Below are positions 7,936 through 15,683 of a DNA stretch of 60,757 nucleotides, in pieces. Position numbers and translations under genes: made by a program. Source of the DNA: an uncultured Burkholderiales bacterium (GTDB lineage Bacteria; Pseudomonadota; Gammaproteobacteria; Burkholderiales; Burkholderiaceae_C); NCBI GenBank assembly GCA_903832625.1, contig CAILCI010000054.1:1-60757 (forward strand), in the 5' to 3' direction. The first letter of the stretch is position 1; each line of letters starts with the position of its first letter. A model generated the notes under the pieces. That model was not told the DNA's origin, searched no databases, and saw only the letters and a list, made by a program, of their open reading frames with translations.

Positions 7936-9411
7936 ATGACCCAAGTCACCAACACCGTGCGCTTTGTGCTGGACGGCCAGATTGTCGAGGCGCAAGGTGT
8001 GCGCCGCACCACCACGGTTCTCGATTATTTGCGCGAACAACTCCGCCGCACCGGCACCAAAGAGGGCTGTGCCGAGGGCGATTGCGGCGCCTGCGTGGTC
8101 ATGGTCGGCGAGCTCAATGCCGCTGGCACGGGCGTGGACTATGTGGCGGTCAACAGTTGCATTCAGTTGCTGCCCGCGCTCGATGGTAAATCCATCAAAA
8201 CCGTGGAAAGCCTCAAACACGCCGACGGCAGCTTGCATCCGGTGCAAGACGCGATGATTGGCTGCCACGGCTCGCAGTGCGGTTTTTGCACGCCGGGCAT
8301 TGTCATGAGCTTGGTCAATTTGGTGCAAACCAACACCGCGCCCGATCGCCAAAGCATCACCGACGCCTTGAGCGGCAACCTGTGTCGCTGCACGGGGTAC
8401 AAGCCCATCATCGACGCCACGGTCAAAGCCTGCGAAAAACCCTCGGCGCTCAAAATTGACGACCGTGCCGATGTGCCTTTGCTCAAAGAGATTCAACGCG
8501 CCAAGTCGCCCACCCTCAGTTTGGAGGGCGACATCATCGTGCAACCCGTGGTGCGCACCAAAAAAGGCAACGAGTTTGTCTCGCCCGCCACCTTGGCCGA
8601 AGTGGCCGACTATTTGCTCAAATTCCCCAGCACCACGCTGCTGGCGGGCAGCACCGAAATTGGCTTGCAAGTGAACAAGCAATTCAGCCGCCCCGAACAC
8701 ATCATGTATTTGGGCAATGTGCAAGAGCTGCGCCAAGTGCAAGAGTTGCCCCATGCGTGGCGCATTGGTGCGGTGGTGTCCATCACCCAGGTCGAGACCT
8801 TGGTGGCCACAGCCTATCCCGACTTTGCCGAGGTCTTGCGCCGTTTTGGCTCGCCGCCGATTCGCTCCACCGCCACGCTGGCGGGCAATATTGCCAATGG
8901 CTCACCGATTGGTGACTCCATGCCTTGCTTGATGGCGCTGGGTGCGAGCTTGCTGCTGCGCCGTGGCAACAAAACCCGCAGTGTGGCGCTGGAGGCGTTC
9001 TACACCGGACAAAAACAAAACGTCTTGCAAGCTGGCGAATTCATTGAGGCGATTGATTTGCCCAAACCACAAGCCGGACAAGTGTTTCGCGCCCACAAAA
9101 TCAGCAAACGCTTTGAGCAAGACATTTCGGCCACCTGCGCGGCAATCAGCTACCACTTGAAAAACGGCAAGTTGAGCGGCGTGAAATTGGCCTTCAACGG
9201 CTTGTCGCCTTCGCCCATGCGCGCGCCCAAACTAGAAGCGGTGCTCGAAGGCCAAGCGCCTGGCGACGTCACCGCCCAAGCCTTGGACGCCGCAGTGGCC
9301 GCGAGCTTCACCGCCCGCGACGGTCTACGCGCCACCTGGGCGTACCGCTCGTTGGTGGCACGCAATTTGGTGCTCGAATTCATTGAAGAAAACACGTCGG
9401 AGGTGGCATAA
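7936..9411 (+). CDS. xdhA: Xanthine dehydrogenase small subunit (2Fe-2S and FAD)
   Basis: 491 residues. An N-terminal ferredoxin domain has Cys45, Cys50, Cys53 and Cys75 (EGCAEGDCGACVV and NSC). The second 2Fe-2S domain has Cys115, Cys118, Cys150 and Cys152 (SQCGFCTPG, NLCRCTGY). A FAD-binding domain follows from about residue 190, with LLAGSTEIGLQV and TLAGNIANGSPIGD. It passes electrons from the molybdenum subunit to NAD+ or another acceptor. It abuts xdhB directly (TAA then ATG). No clear ribosome site precedes the ATG, but the start matches family N termini. The upstream region contains a weak TGTATAC site. Confidence 0.97.
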   Translation: MTQVTNTVRFVLDGQIVEAQGVRRTTTVLDYLREQLRRTGTKEGCAEGDCGACVVMVGELNAAGTGVDYVAVNSCIQLLPALDGKSIKTVESLKHADGSLHPVQDAMIGCHGSQCGFCTPGIVMSLVNLVQTNTAPDRQSITDALSGNLCRCTGYKPIIDATVKACEKPSALKIDDRADVPLLKEIQRAKSPTLSLEGDIIVQPVVRTKKGNEFVSPATLAEVADYLLKFPSTTLLAGSTEIGLQVNKQFSRPEHIMYLGNVQELRQVQELPHAWRIGAVVSITQVETLVATAYPDFAEVLRRFGSPPIRSTATLAGNIANGSPIGDSMPCLMALGASLLLRRGNKTRSVALEAFYTGQKQNVLQAGEFIEAIDLPKPQAGQVFRAHKISKRFEQDISATCAAISYHLKNGKLSGVKLAFNGLSPSPMRAPKLEAVLEGQAPGDVTAQALDAAVAASFTARDGLRATWAYRSLVARNLVLEFIEENTSEVA

Positions 9412-11769
9412 ATGAACGCTCCCATCAACCTCAAAAACCTGTTGCCCAGCGCGGGCTTGCAGCAAGGCAGCGACATCATCCACGAGTCAGCGCATTTGCA
9501 CGTTACCGGCGAGGCCACCTACACCGACGACATGCCTGAGCTGGCAGGCACGCTGTATGCCGCGCTCATTTTGTCGCCCGTCGCCCATGGCGAATTGATC
9601 GGCGACGGCATTGACCGCGACGCTTTGCTCAAAGCGCACGGCGTGGTGGCGGTGTTCACCGCCAAAGACATTCCGGGCGAGAACAACTGCGGCCCCATCA
9701 TCCATGACGATCCGTTTTTGGCCGACGGCAAGGTCGAGTTCATTGGCCAACCCGTGGCCGTGGTCGTGGCGCGTGACATGCTCTATGCCCGCGAAGCCGC
9801 GCACCACGCCAAGGTGCTGGTCAAAGAGTTGCCGCCCATTTTGACCATCGAAGAAGCCATGGCCGCCCAAAGCTTTGTCATGCCCCCCAAAGGCATCACC
9901 CGTGGTGACGCGGCGCAAGCCATTGCCAATGCGCCCCACAAACTCAAGGGCAGCACAGCCACGGGTCAGCAAGAGCAGTTTTATTTGGAAGGCCAAATCA
10001 CCTACGCCGTGCCGCGCGAAGACGGTCAACTCACGCTCTATGCATCGACCCAACACCCCGACGGCAACCAGCGCGAAGCCGCTGCTGCTTTGAACCTCAG
10101 CACCAAAGATGTGGAAGTGATTTGCCGTCGCATGGGCGGCGGTTTTGGTGGCAAAGAGGGCAACGCCAGCATCTTCAGCCAAAGCGCTGCGCTGGCGGCG
10201 TTCAAGCTGCGCCGTCCGGTCAAGCTGCGCGTCAACCGCGACGACGACATGACCATCACCGGCAAGCGCCACGATTTCAAAATCGACTACGAAGTCGGCT
10301 TTGACAACCAAGGCCGCATTTTGGGCGCAGACATCACCCTCATGTCACGCTGCGGCTACAGCACCGATTATTCGGGGCCGGTGAACGACCGCGCCTGCTT
10401 GCACATCGACAACTGCTACTTCATCCCCAACCTCAAACTCATCAGCCACCGCTGCAAAACCAACACCCAAAGCGCCACCGCGTTTCGTGGCTTTGGTGGC
10501 CCGCAAGGCATGTTTGGCATCGAAACGGTGATCGCAGAAATTGCCGACACCTTGGGCAAAGACGCCTTGGAAGTGCGCAAGCTCAACCTCTACCAAGACC
10601 CTGCACAGTCGGGCAATCCGGCTTCCATGACCACGCAGTACAACCAAGCCATTGAGGATTGGGTGGGCGACCAAGTGGTCAACCAAGTAGAAGCGCAAGC
10701 CCGCTACGCCGAGCGTCGTGCGGCGGTCAATGCCTTCAACAAAACCAACAAACACCGCAAACGCGGCTTGGCCTTGGTGCCCTTGAAGTTTGGCATCAGC
10801 TTCACCGCCACCATGCTCAACCAAGGCGGGGCGCTGCTCAACATTTACATGGACGGCTCGGTCAGCCTCAACCACGGCGGCACAGAAATGGGTCAAGGCC
10901 TCAACACCAAAATGGCGCAAGTCTGCGCCGATGGCTTGGGCATTTCCACCCAACTCGTGCGCGTGACTGGCACCGACACCCAAAAAGTGCCCAATGCGTC
11001 GGCCACCTCGGCCTCCAGCGGTGCCGACATCAACGGCGCAGCCGTGATGAACGCCACCGCCCAAATGCGCGAGCGCTTGGCGCCTGTGGCGGCGCGTTTG
11101 TTGGGCTGCACGCCAGCAGACGTGACATTTGCCAACAACCAAGCGCAGGGCGGCGGCAAATCGGTCGCTTGGGCTGATTTGGCCAAGCAAGCCTGGCTCG
11201 ACCGCGTGGGCTTGTCGGTCACTGGCTTTTACATGACGCCTGAAATCAACTACGACTTCACCACCTTGAATGGCCGTGCTTTTTACTACTATTGCTATGG
11301 CGCGTCAGTTAGCGAAGTAGAGATCGACACCCGCACCGGCGAGCTGTGGCTCAAAGCGGTGGACATCGTGCACGACGCGGGCAAGAGCATCAACCCCGCC
11401 ATCGACAAAGGCCAGATCGAAGGCGCTTGGGTGCAAGGCATGGGCTGGCTCACGATGGAAGAGTGCATCTGGGACAAAAAGGGCAAGCTGCTCACACATG
11501 GCCCCAGCACCTACAAAATTCCGGTCGCGGGCGATGTGCCAGAACACTTTAACGTCACCTTGTTTGACGGCAGCAACGTCAAACCCACGCCTTTCAACAG
11601 CAAAGCCGTGGGCGAGCCGCCCCTCATGCTGGCCTTGTCCACGTTCTTCGCGGTGCGCGATGCGGTGTCAGCCAGTGCCGACCACAAAACCGTGGTTCAC
11701 ATGAGCGCGCCGGCCACGCCAGAGCGGATTTTGATGGCCTGCGAGCACGCCAAACAACAAGGTTTATGA
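9412..11769 (+). CDS. xdhB: Xanthine dehydrogenase molybdopterin-binding subunit
   Basis: 785 residues, the catalytic subunit that oxidises hypoxanthine to xanthine and xanthine to urate. Typical elements are GEATYTDDMPELAGTLYAAL at the N terminus, the cofactor loops RMGGGFGGKE and TAFRGFGGPQG, and the C-terminal KAVGEPPLMLA, whose Glu is the catalytic base. A GGAGG ribosome site sits inside the end of xdhA, showing coupled translation. Maturation needs XdhC, encoded 0.6 kb downstream, and molybdate, imported by the nearby ModBC. The last codons overlap by 6 bp the stop of a convergent lipoprotein gene. Confidence 0.97.
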   Translation: MNAPINLKNLLPSAGLQQGSDIIHESAHLHVTGEATYTDDMPELAGTLYAALILSPVAHGELIGDGIDRDALLKAHGVVAVFTAKDIPGENNCGPIIHDDPFLADGKVEFIGQPVAVVVARDMLYAREAAHHAKVLVKELPPILTIEEAMAAQSFVMPPKGITRGDAAQAIANAPHKLKGSTATGQQEQFYLEGQITYAVPREDGQLTLYASTQHPDGNQREAAAALNLSTKDVEVICRRMGGGFGGKEGNASIFSQSAALAAFKLRRPVKLRVNRDDDMTITGKRHDFKIDYEVGFDNQGRILGADITLMSRCGYSTDYSGPVNDRACLHIDNCYFIPNLKLISHRCKTNTQSATAFRGFGGPQGMFGIETVIAEIADTLGKDALEVRKLNLYQDPAQSGNPASMTTQYNQAIEDWVGDQVVNQVEAQARYAERRAAVNAFNKTNKHRKRGLALVPLKFGISFTATMLNQGGALLNIYMDGSVSLNHGGTEMGQGLNTKMAQVCADGLGISTQLVRVTGTDTQKVPNASATSASSGADINGAAVMNATAQMRERLAPVAARLLGCTPADVTFANNQAQGGGKSVAWADLAKQAWLDRVGLSVTGFYMTPEINYDFTTLNGRAFYYYCYGASVSEVEIDTRTGELWLKAVDIVHDAGKSINPAIDKGQIEGAWVQGMGWLTMEECIWDKKGKLLTHGPSTYKIPVAGDVPEHFNVTLFDGSNVKPTPFNSKAVGEPPLMLALSTFFAVRDAVSASADHKTVVHMSAPATPERILMACEHAKQQGL

Positions 11770-12306
11770 CAGGCCTTTGGGCTGGGTCCAAGACTGGCCC
11801 TCGGTGAGCGTGTCGAGCTGAAAACGACCGCTCTTGTCCCACAGCCAAGTCTCGGTGTAGACCACTGGACCCAAGCGCTTGGGCGCCGGAAACGGCGAAG
11901 CGGCGCGCACGGTGCGCTCGATCTCAGCCACCACCTCGGGCGCGTGGGTGGGTGGGCGCATCCAGTCGATGTCGAGCAAATCGCCTTTTTCGTTGAGGTT
12001 CAGGCGCACCACGCCGACGGCGTAAATCAAAGGCGGCAGTTTGCCGTTGTAGATGCGATTGGCGTTGTTGGCGTACAAATGACGCGCCGCATCTTTGCGA
12101 TACTCTTTGGGATTGGGCGCGTTGGAGGGCACAGGGCGCGGCGTCAGATCGGCCAGCACCACCTTGGGTGCAGGCACAGGCGCAGACACGCTGGAGGTTT
12201 GGGTGGGTGCAGAGCTGCAACCACTCAACCAACTGCTGACGCCACCGAGTGCGCCCACCGACAGCCAACGCAATGCGCGGCGTTTTGACATGGCAAGATG
12301 CGACAT
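11764..12306 (-). CDS. Lipoprotein with TonB-C-like domain
   Basis: 180 residues when started at 12306, where GAGGAG lies 7 nt upstream; an in-frame start 15 bp further up lacks one. The N terminus MSHLAMSKRRALRWLSVGA is basic with twin Arg, then a hydrophobic segment and lipobox LSGC. A Pro/Ser-rich linker follows, then about residues 90-170 resemble the C-terminal alpha/beta domain of TonB-type energy transducers (VVRLNLNEKGDLLDIDWM, then IERTVRAASPFPAPKRL). It lacks the usual TonB membrane anchor, so it is probably a periplasmic lipoprotein rather than a working TonB. It is antisense between xdhB and xdhC; no link to purine oxidation is evident. Confidence 0.75.
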   Translation of the reverse strand: MSHLAMSKRRALRWLSVGALGGVSSWLSGCSSAPTQTSSVSAPVPAPKVVLADLTPRPVPSNAPNPKEYRKDAARHLYANNANRIYNGKLPPLIYAVGVVRLNLNEKGDLLDIDWMRPPTHAPEVVAEIERTVRAASPFPAPKRLGPVVYTETWLWDKSGRFQLDTLTEGQSWTQPKGLS

Positions 12307-12371
12307 GAGCCAACTCCTCAAAAAGAGATTCGCAACCGAATTGTTATTTTTTCGCTAAACCTAAGATATCC

Positions 12372-13211
12372 GTGATAACCAACCCTCACTTTTTTCGTAC
12401 TCTAGAACTTTTGAATTCATCGCAAAAGGGCGTTTTAGCCACGGTCGAACGTGTGCAAGGCTCTGGCCCGCGTGAAGTGGGCGCTTGGATGGCTGTTTTT
12501 GAAGACGAAGTTGTCAATACCATTGGCGGCGGGCATTTGGAGTTTGACGTCATTGCCAAAGCGCGTGCTTGGTTGGCTGCGCCAGACGTGGCAGAGCCCC
12601 GCAATGCAGCCGATCAACAGAGTCTGCGTTTTGCTCTAGGCCCCAGCCTCGGCCAATGTTGCGGCGGTGTGGTGGATATGCGGCTGGAGCGCATCAGCGC
12701 CGCCGACATCGAGGGCTTGCGAACTCGCCTCGGCCAAGCTGCGCAGCCCTTGGCCTTGTTTGGCGGCGGTCATGTGGGCAAGGCGCTGATTCAGGTCTTG
12801 GGCTCGTTGCCGTTTGAGGTGCGCTGGGTGGACAGCCGAGACGAAATTTTTCCGAGCCACATTCCGCCCCATGTGCTGTGCGAGCACTCCGACCCCGTTC
12901 ATGCGGCGGTGGCCGATGTGCCAGCGGGCGCGTTTGTGCTCATCATGAGCTTTAGCCATGCCGAAGACTTGGACGTGGTGGCCGCGTGTTTGCAGCGTCA
13001 ACGCGAGCGCGCCGACCTCGGGTTTATCGGCCTGATTGGCAGCAAAACCAAATGGGCGACTTTCAAACACCGCTTAGAGGCACGCGGTTTTACCGAAGCC
13101 GAGTTGGCGCACATCACTTGCCCAATTGGTGTGAGCGGCATTGCAGGCAAGCAACCCGAGGTGATTGCGGTGGCGGTGGCGGCGCAGTTGTTGCAACACG
13201 TCAGGGTTTAG
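12372..13211 (+). CDS. xdhC: Xanthine dehydrogenase accessory protein XdhC
   Basis: 279 residues, the chaperone that binds molybdenum cofactor, promotes its sulfuration and inserts it into XdhB. Family motifs: VQGSGPREVGAWMAV, IGGGHLEFDVIAKA, FALGPSLGQCCGG (with the conserved Cys-Cys), LFGGGHVGKALI (Rossmann Gly loop), and LIGSKTKWATFKHRL. The start is GTG; no in-frame ATG lies early enough to keep the first motif. Separated from xdhAB by one convergent gene, so it needs its own promoter in the 65-bp gap after the divergent lipoprotein start. Confidence 0.95.
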   Translation: MITNPHFFRTLELLNSSQKGVLATVERVQGSGPREVGAWMAVFEDEVVNTIGGGHLEFDVIAKARAWLAAPDVAEPRNAADQQSLRFALGPSLGQCCGGVVDMRLERISAADIEGLRTRLGQAAQPLALFGGGHVGKALIQVLGSLPFEVRWVDSRDEIFPSHIPPHVLCEHSDPVHAAVADVPAGAFVLIMSFSHAEDLDVVAACLQRQRERADLGFIGLIGSKTKWATFKHRLEARGFTEAELAHITCPIGVSGIAGKQPEVIAVAVAAQLLQHVRV

Positions 13212-13264
13212 GGCGTAAAAGAGTTGAGGTATAGAATCAGCCCATTCAAAGTCGGCGCAAGCCG

Positions 13265-13455
13265 ATGTGTGATCGGGAGAGACTGCTGGCCACCAGCAGC
13301 GCCGAAGGAGCAACCGCCCCGGAAACTCTCAGGCAAAAGGACCGACCACACGACTAATCTCTGAAGAGCTGCGGGTCTCATTCGTCGATCCGCGCACCGA
13401 AGGAGCAAGCCAAACCCCGCGTTTGGTGAATCTCTCAGGTCTAAGACAGAGGGGG
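13265..13455 (+). ncRNA. Tandem glycine riboswitch (gcvT element, two aptamers)
   Basis: Aptamer I spans about 13265-13352, with conserved CGGGAGAGAC, GCGCCGAAGGAGCAA and GGAAACTCTCAGGCAAAAGG. Its closing stem pairs GTGTG (13267-13271) with CACAC (13347-13351). Aptamer II spans about 13357-13455, with CTCTGAAGAG, CACCGAAGGAGCAAGCC, GAATCTCTCAGGTC and GACAGAGGGGG. Its P1 pairs CTCTG (13359-13363) with CAGAG (13447-13451). The two-aptamer layout with a short linker is that of known glycine riboswitches. It lies 60 nt before a DadA-like amino-acid oxidoreductase rather than a gcv operon. Confidence 0.95.
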
Positions 13456-13494
13456 CGCACCCGTTGCATGTCGCGGCGTGTGCCTCAACCTCTG
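13447..13494 (+). promoter_or_regulatory. Candidate expression platform hairpin of the glycine riboswitch
   Basis: CAGAGG (13447-13452), the 3' strand of aptamer II P1, can pair instead with CCTCTG (13489-13494). The enclosed segment GGCGCAC (13454-13460) pairs with GTGTGCC (13478-13484). The resulting long hairpin excludes P1. No U-run follows, so it is not an intrinsic terminator; control of translation or of Rho is more likely. Pairing was found by eye and the energy not calculated. Confidence 0.45.
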
Positions 13495-13514
13495 ACGTCT
13501 TGGAGCGCTCTATC

Positions 13515-14735
13515 ATGAAAACTATCGCCGTGATCGGTGGTGGCATCACAGGTGTCACCACAGCTTATGCCTTGGCCAAACGCGGCTTTGCCGTGACTTT
13601 GTTCGAACGCCATCGCTACGCAGGCATGGAAACATCGTTTGCCAATGGAGGCCAACTCTCGGCCTCCAATGCCGAGGTGTGGACGCACTGGTCTACCGTG
13701 TGGAAGGGCATGAAATGGATGCTCAAAAACGATGCGCCCTTGCTGGTCAACCCCACGCCCAGTTGGCACAAGCTGAGTTGGTTTGCCGAATTTTTGAGCG
13801 CGATTCCTGACTACGAACGTAACACCATCGAAACCACCCGCCTGGCCGTGGCCTCGCGGCAACACATGTTTGAATGGGCGCAAGCCGAGGGCATCGATTT
13901 CAACTTGCGCAAAGAAGGCATTTTGCACATCTACCGCGACAAAAGCGGTTTTGACCATGCCGGCAAAGTCTCACAACTGCTGGCGCAAGGCGGCTTGCCA
14001 CGCCGCGCGGTCACGCCGCAAGAAATGAAAGCCATTGAGCCAACGCTGGCAGGCAACTACTACGGCGGCTATTTCACCGAAAGCGACTCGACGGGCGATA
14101 TTCACAAATTCACCTTCGGGTTGGCGCAAGCCTGCGAACGCCTGGGCGTCGCCACTTTGTACGAGCAAGACGTGAGCGCCGTGCGCAGCAACCAGCAGCG
14201 CGTGAACATCACCGCCACACACCAAGGCCAGCAAAACGTGCACAGCTTTGACCAAGTGGTGATTTGCGCTGGCGTGGCCAGCCGCAACTTGGCCGCGCAA
14301 TTGGGCGACCGGGTGAACGTTTATCCCGTTAAAGGTTATTCCATCACCGTCAACCTGAACGACGCGCAAAGCCAAGCCGGCGCGCCCACCGTGAGTTTGC
14401 TGGACGACGAAACCAAGCTCGTCACCAGCCGCTTGGGCGCAGACCGTTTTCGCGTGGCGGGCACGGCAGAGTTCAACGGCGTGAACAAAGACATTCGCGC
14501 CAACCGCATCCAACCGCTGGTCGATTGGGTGAACGAATGTTTTCCGCAAGTCAGCACCCGCAGCGTGGTGCCGTGGGCGGGTTTGCGCCCCATGTTGCCC
14601 AACCTCATGCCGCGCGTTGGGCGCGGCAAACTCAGCAATGTGTTCTACAACACCGGACACGGCCATTTGGGGCTGACACTGGCGGCGGTGACGGCGGATA
14701 TGGTGGGCGAGGTGGTGGCGCAAGCCCAAGATTAG
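13515..14735 (+). CDS. D-amino acid dehydrogenase/glycine oxidase-like FAD oxidoreductase
   Basis: 406 residues of the DAO superfamily. The FAD-binding dinucleotide fold begins at MKTIAVIGGGITGVTTAYALAKRG (GxGxxG), followed by FANGGQLSASNAEVW, a stretch typical of DadA, and the C-terminal FAD loop NVFYNTGHGHLGLTLA. The start at 13515 is chosen over a frame opening at 13464 because the protein then begins right at the first beta strand, and GGAG lies 9 nt upstream. The leader is a tandem glycine riboswitch, so the gene is probably controlled by glycine. The substrate may be glycine, sarcosine or a D-amino acid. Oxidation of glycine would give glyoxylate, also an end product of allantoin breakdown. 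Confidence 0.85.
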   Translation: MKTIAVIGGGITGVTTAYALAKRGFAVTLFERHRYAGMETSFANGGQLSASNAEVWTHWSTVWKGMKWMLKNDAPLLVNPTPSWHKLSWFAEFLSAIPDYERNTIETTRLAVASRQHMFEWAQAEGIDFNLRKEGILHIYRDKSGFDHAGKVSQLLAQGGLPRRAVTPQEMKAIEPTLAGNYYGGYFTESDSTGDIHKFTFGLAQACERLGVATLYEQDVSAVRSNQQRVNITATHQGQQNVHSFDQVVICAGVASRNLAAQLGDRVNVYPVKGYSITVNLNDAQSQAGAPTVSLLDDETKLVTSRLGADRFRVAGTAEFNGVNKDIRANRIQPLVDWVNECFPQVSTRSVVPWAGLRPMLPNLMPRVGRGKLSNVFYNTGHGHLGLTLAAVTADMVGEVVAQAQD

Positions 14736-14785
14736 CCCACCACTGACTTGTTATATTGTCGGATAAATTACTTATCCGCCAAAAC

Positions 14786-15649
14786 ATGTCACGTCGCGTC
14801 AAAACCCGCATCAACCCAATTCGCAACACCACCGTTGAAGTGGCGGCCAACCACCGCGTGGACGTTTACCACTCGGTGGTCAGCATGAGCTTGCCGGGGT
14901 TTTTGTGTTTGTTTGCCTCGTTCTTTTTGCTGGCCAATGCCTTGTTTGGTTGGCTGTATTGGTTGAACCCCGACTCGATTGGCGGGCTCAAAAGCAATGC
15001 GTATTCAGAGTATTTCTTTTTCAGCGTGCAAACCTTGGCCACGATTGGTTACGGCGCGAAGTTTCCGCAAACTTTGTATGCCGATGTGTTGGTCACCATC
15101 GAGTCCATGATCGGTTTGTTGAGCGTGGGTCTGTTTGCCGCCATTGCATTTGCGCGGTTTTCCATACCTCGCGCGCGCATTGTGTTCAGCGACAAATTGG
15201 TGATTCATACCCACGACGGCGTGCCCACCCTCATGATGCGCATTGCCAACGAGCGCAGCAACCAAATCATTGACGCCGATGTGTCGATGAGCCTCATCAT
15301 GCGTGAAGTCACGCCCGAGGGCATGAAATTTCGGCGCATTCATGATTTGAAACTCACGCGCAGCCACACCCCAATTTTGTCGCTCACCTGGACAATTTTT
15401 CACCCGATTGTGCCGGGCAGTCCCTTGTTTGGCCACACGCCGCAGAGCTTGGCGCAACATGAATTTGGACTGGTGGTGACCGTCAAAGGTTTGGACGAAA
15501 CCATCTCGCAAACCGTGCACGCCAACCATGTGTATGCGCCGTCACAACTGTTGTGGAATCACCGTTTCAAAGACGTTTTCGTGGAAGACCCCGTCACCGG
15601 AAAAGCGCAAATTGACTTGATGGCGATCAGTGAGGTGCAGCCCCTCTAG
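14786..15649 (+). CDS. Inward-rectifier type K+ channel (KirBac family)
   Basis: 287 residues. Two transmembrane helices (about 34-60 and 100-124) flank a pore loop with the K+ selectivity filter TIGYG at 86-90. An amphipathic N-terminal slide helix precedes them, and a C-terminal cytoplasmic immunoglobulin-like Kir domain follows (PRARIVFSDKLVIHTHDGVPTLMMRIANER). A TTG start at 14756 would add ten residues; ATG at 14786 gives the usual length. An inverted repeat GGATAA/TTATCC (14761-14777) lies just before it. The channel lets K+ equilibrate across the inner membrane. It sits between dadA-like and puuD with no functional link that I can see. Confidence 0.93.
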   Translation: MSRRVKTRINPIRNTTVEVAANHRVDVYHSVVSMSLPGFLCLFASFFLLANALFGWLYWLNPDSIGGLKSNAYSEYFFFSVQTLATIGYGAKFPQTLYADVLVTIESMIGLLSVGLFAAIAFARFSIPRARIVFSDKLVIHTHDGVPTLMMRIANERSNQIIDADVSMSLIMREVTPEGMKFRRIHDLKLTRSHTPILSLTWTIFHPIVPGSPLFGHTPQSLAQHEFGLVVTVKGLDETISQTVHANHVYAPSQLLWNHRFKDVFVEDPVTGKAQIDLMAISEVQPL

Positions 15650-15658
15650 CCCCGGCGA

Positions 15659-15677
15659 CAAAAATTGTATACACTTT
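15659..15677. promoter_or_regulatory. Operator immediately upstream of puuD
   Basis: CAAAAATTGTATACACTTT is identical over 19 bases to the gntR/uraH site at 7108-7126. It ends only 6 bp before the puuD ATG. Exact reuse of a 19-mer in two non-coding places 8.5 kb apart, both next to urate genes, strongly suggests one regulator. Confidence 0.75.
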
Positions 15678-15683
15678 AGCGCC

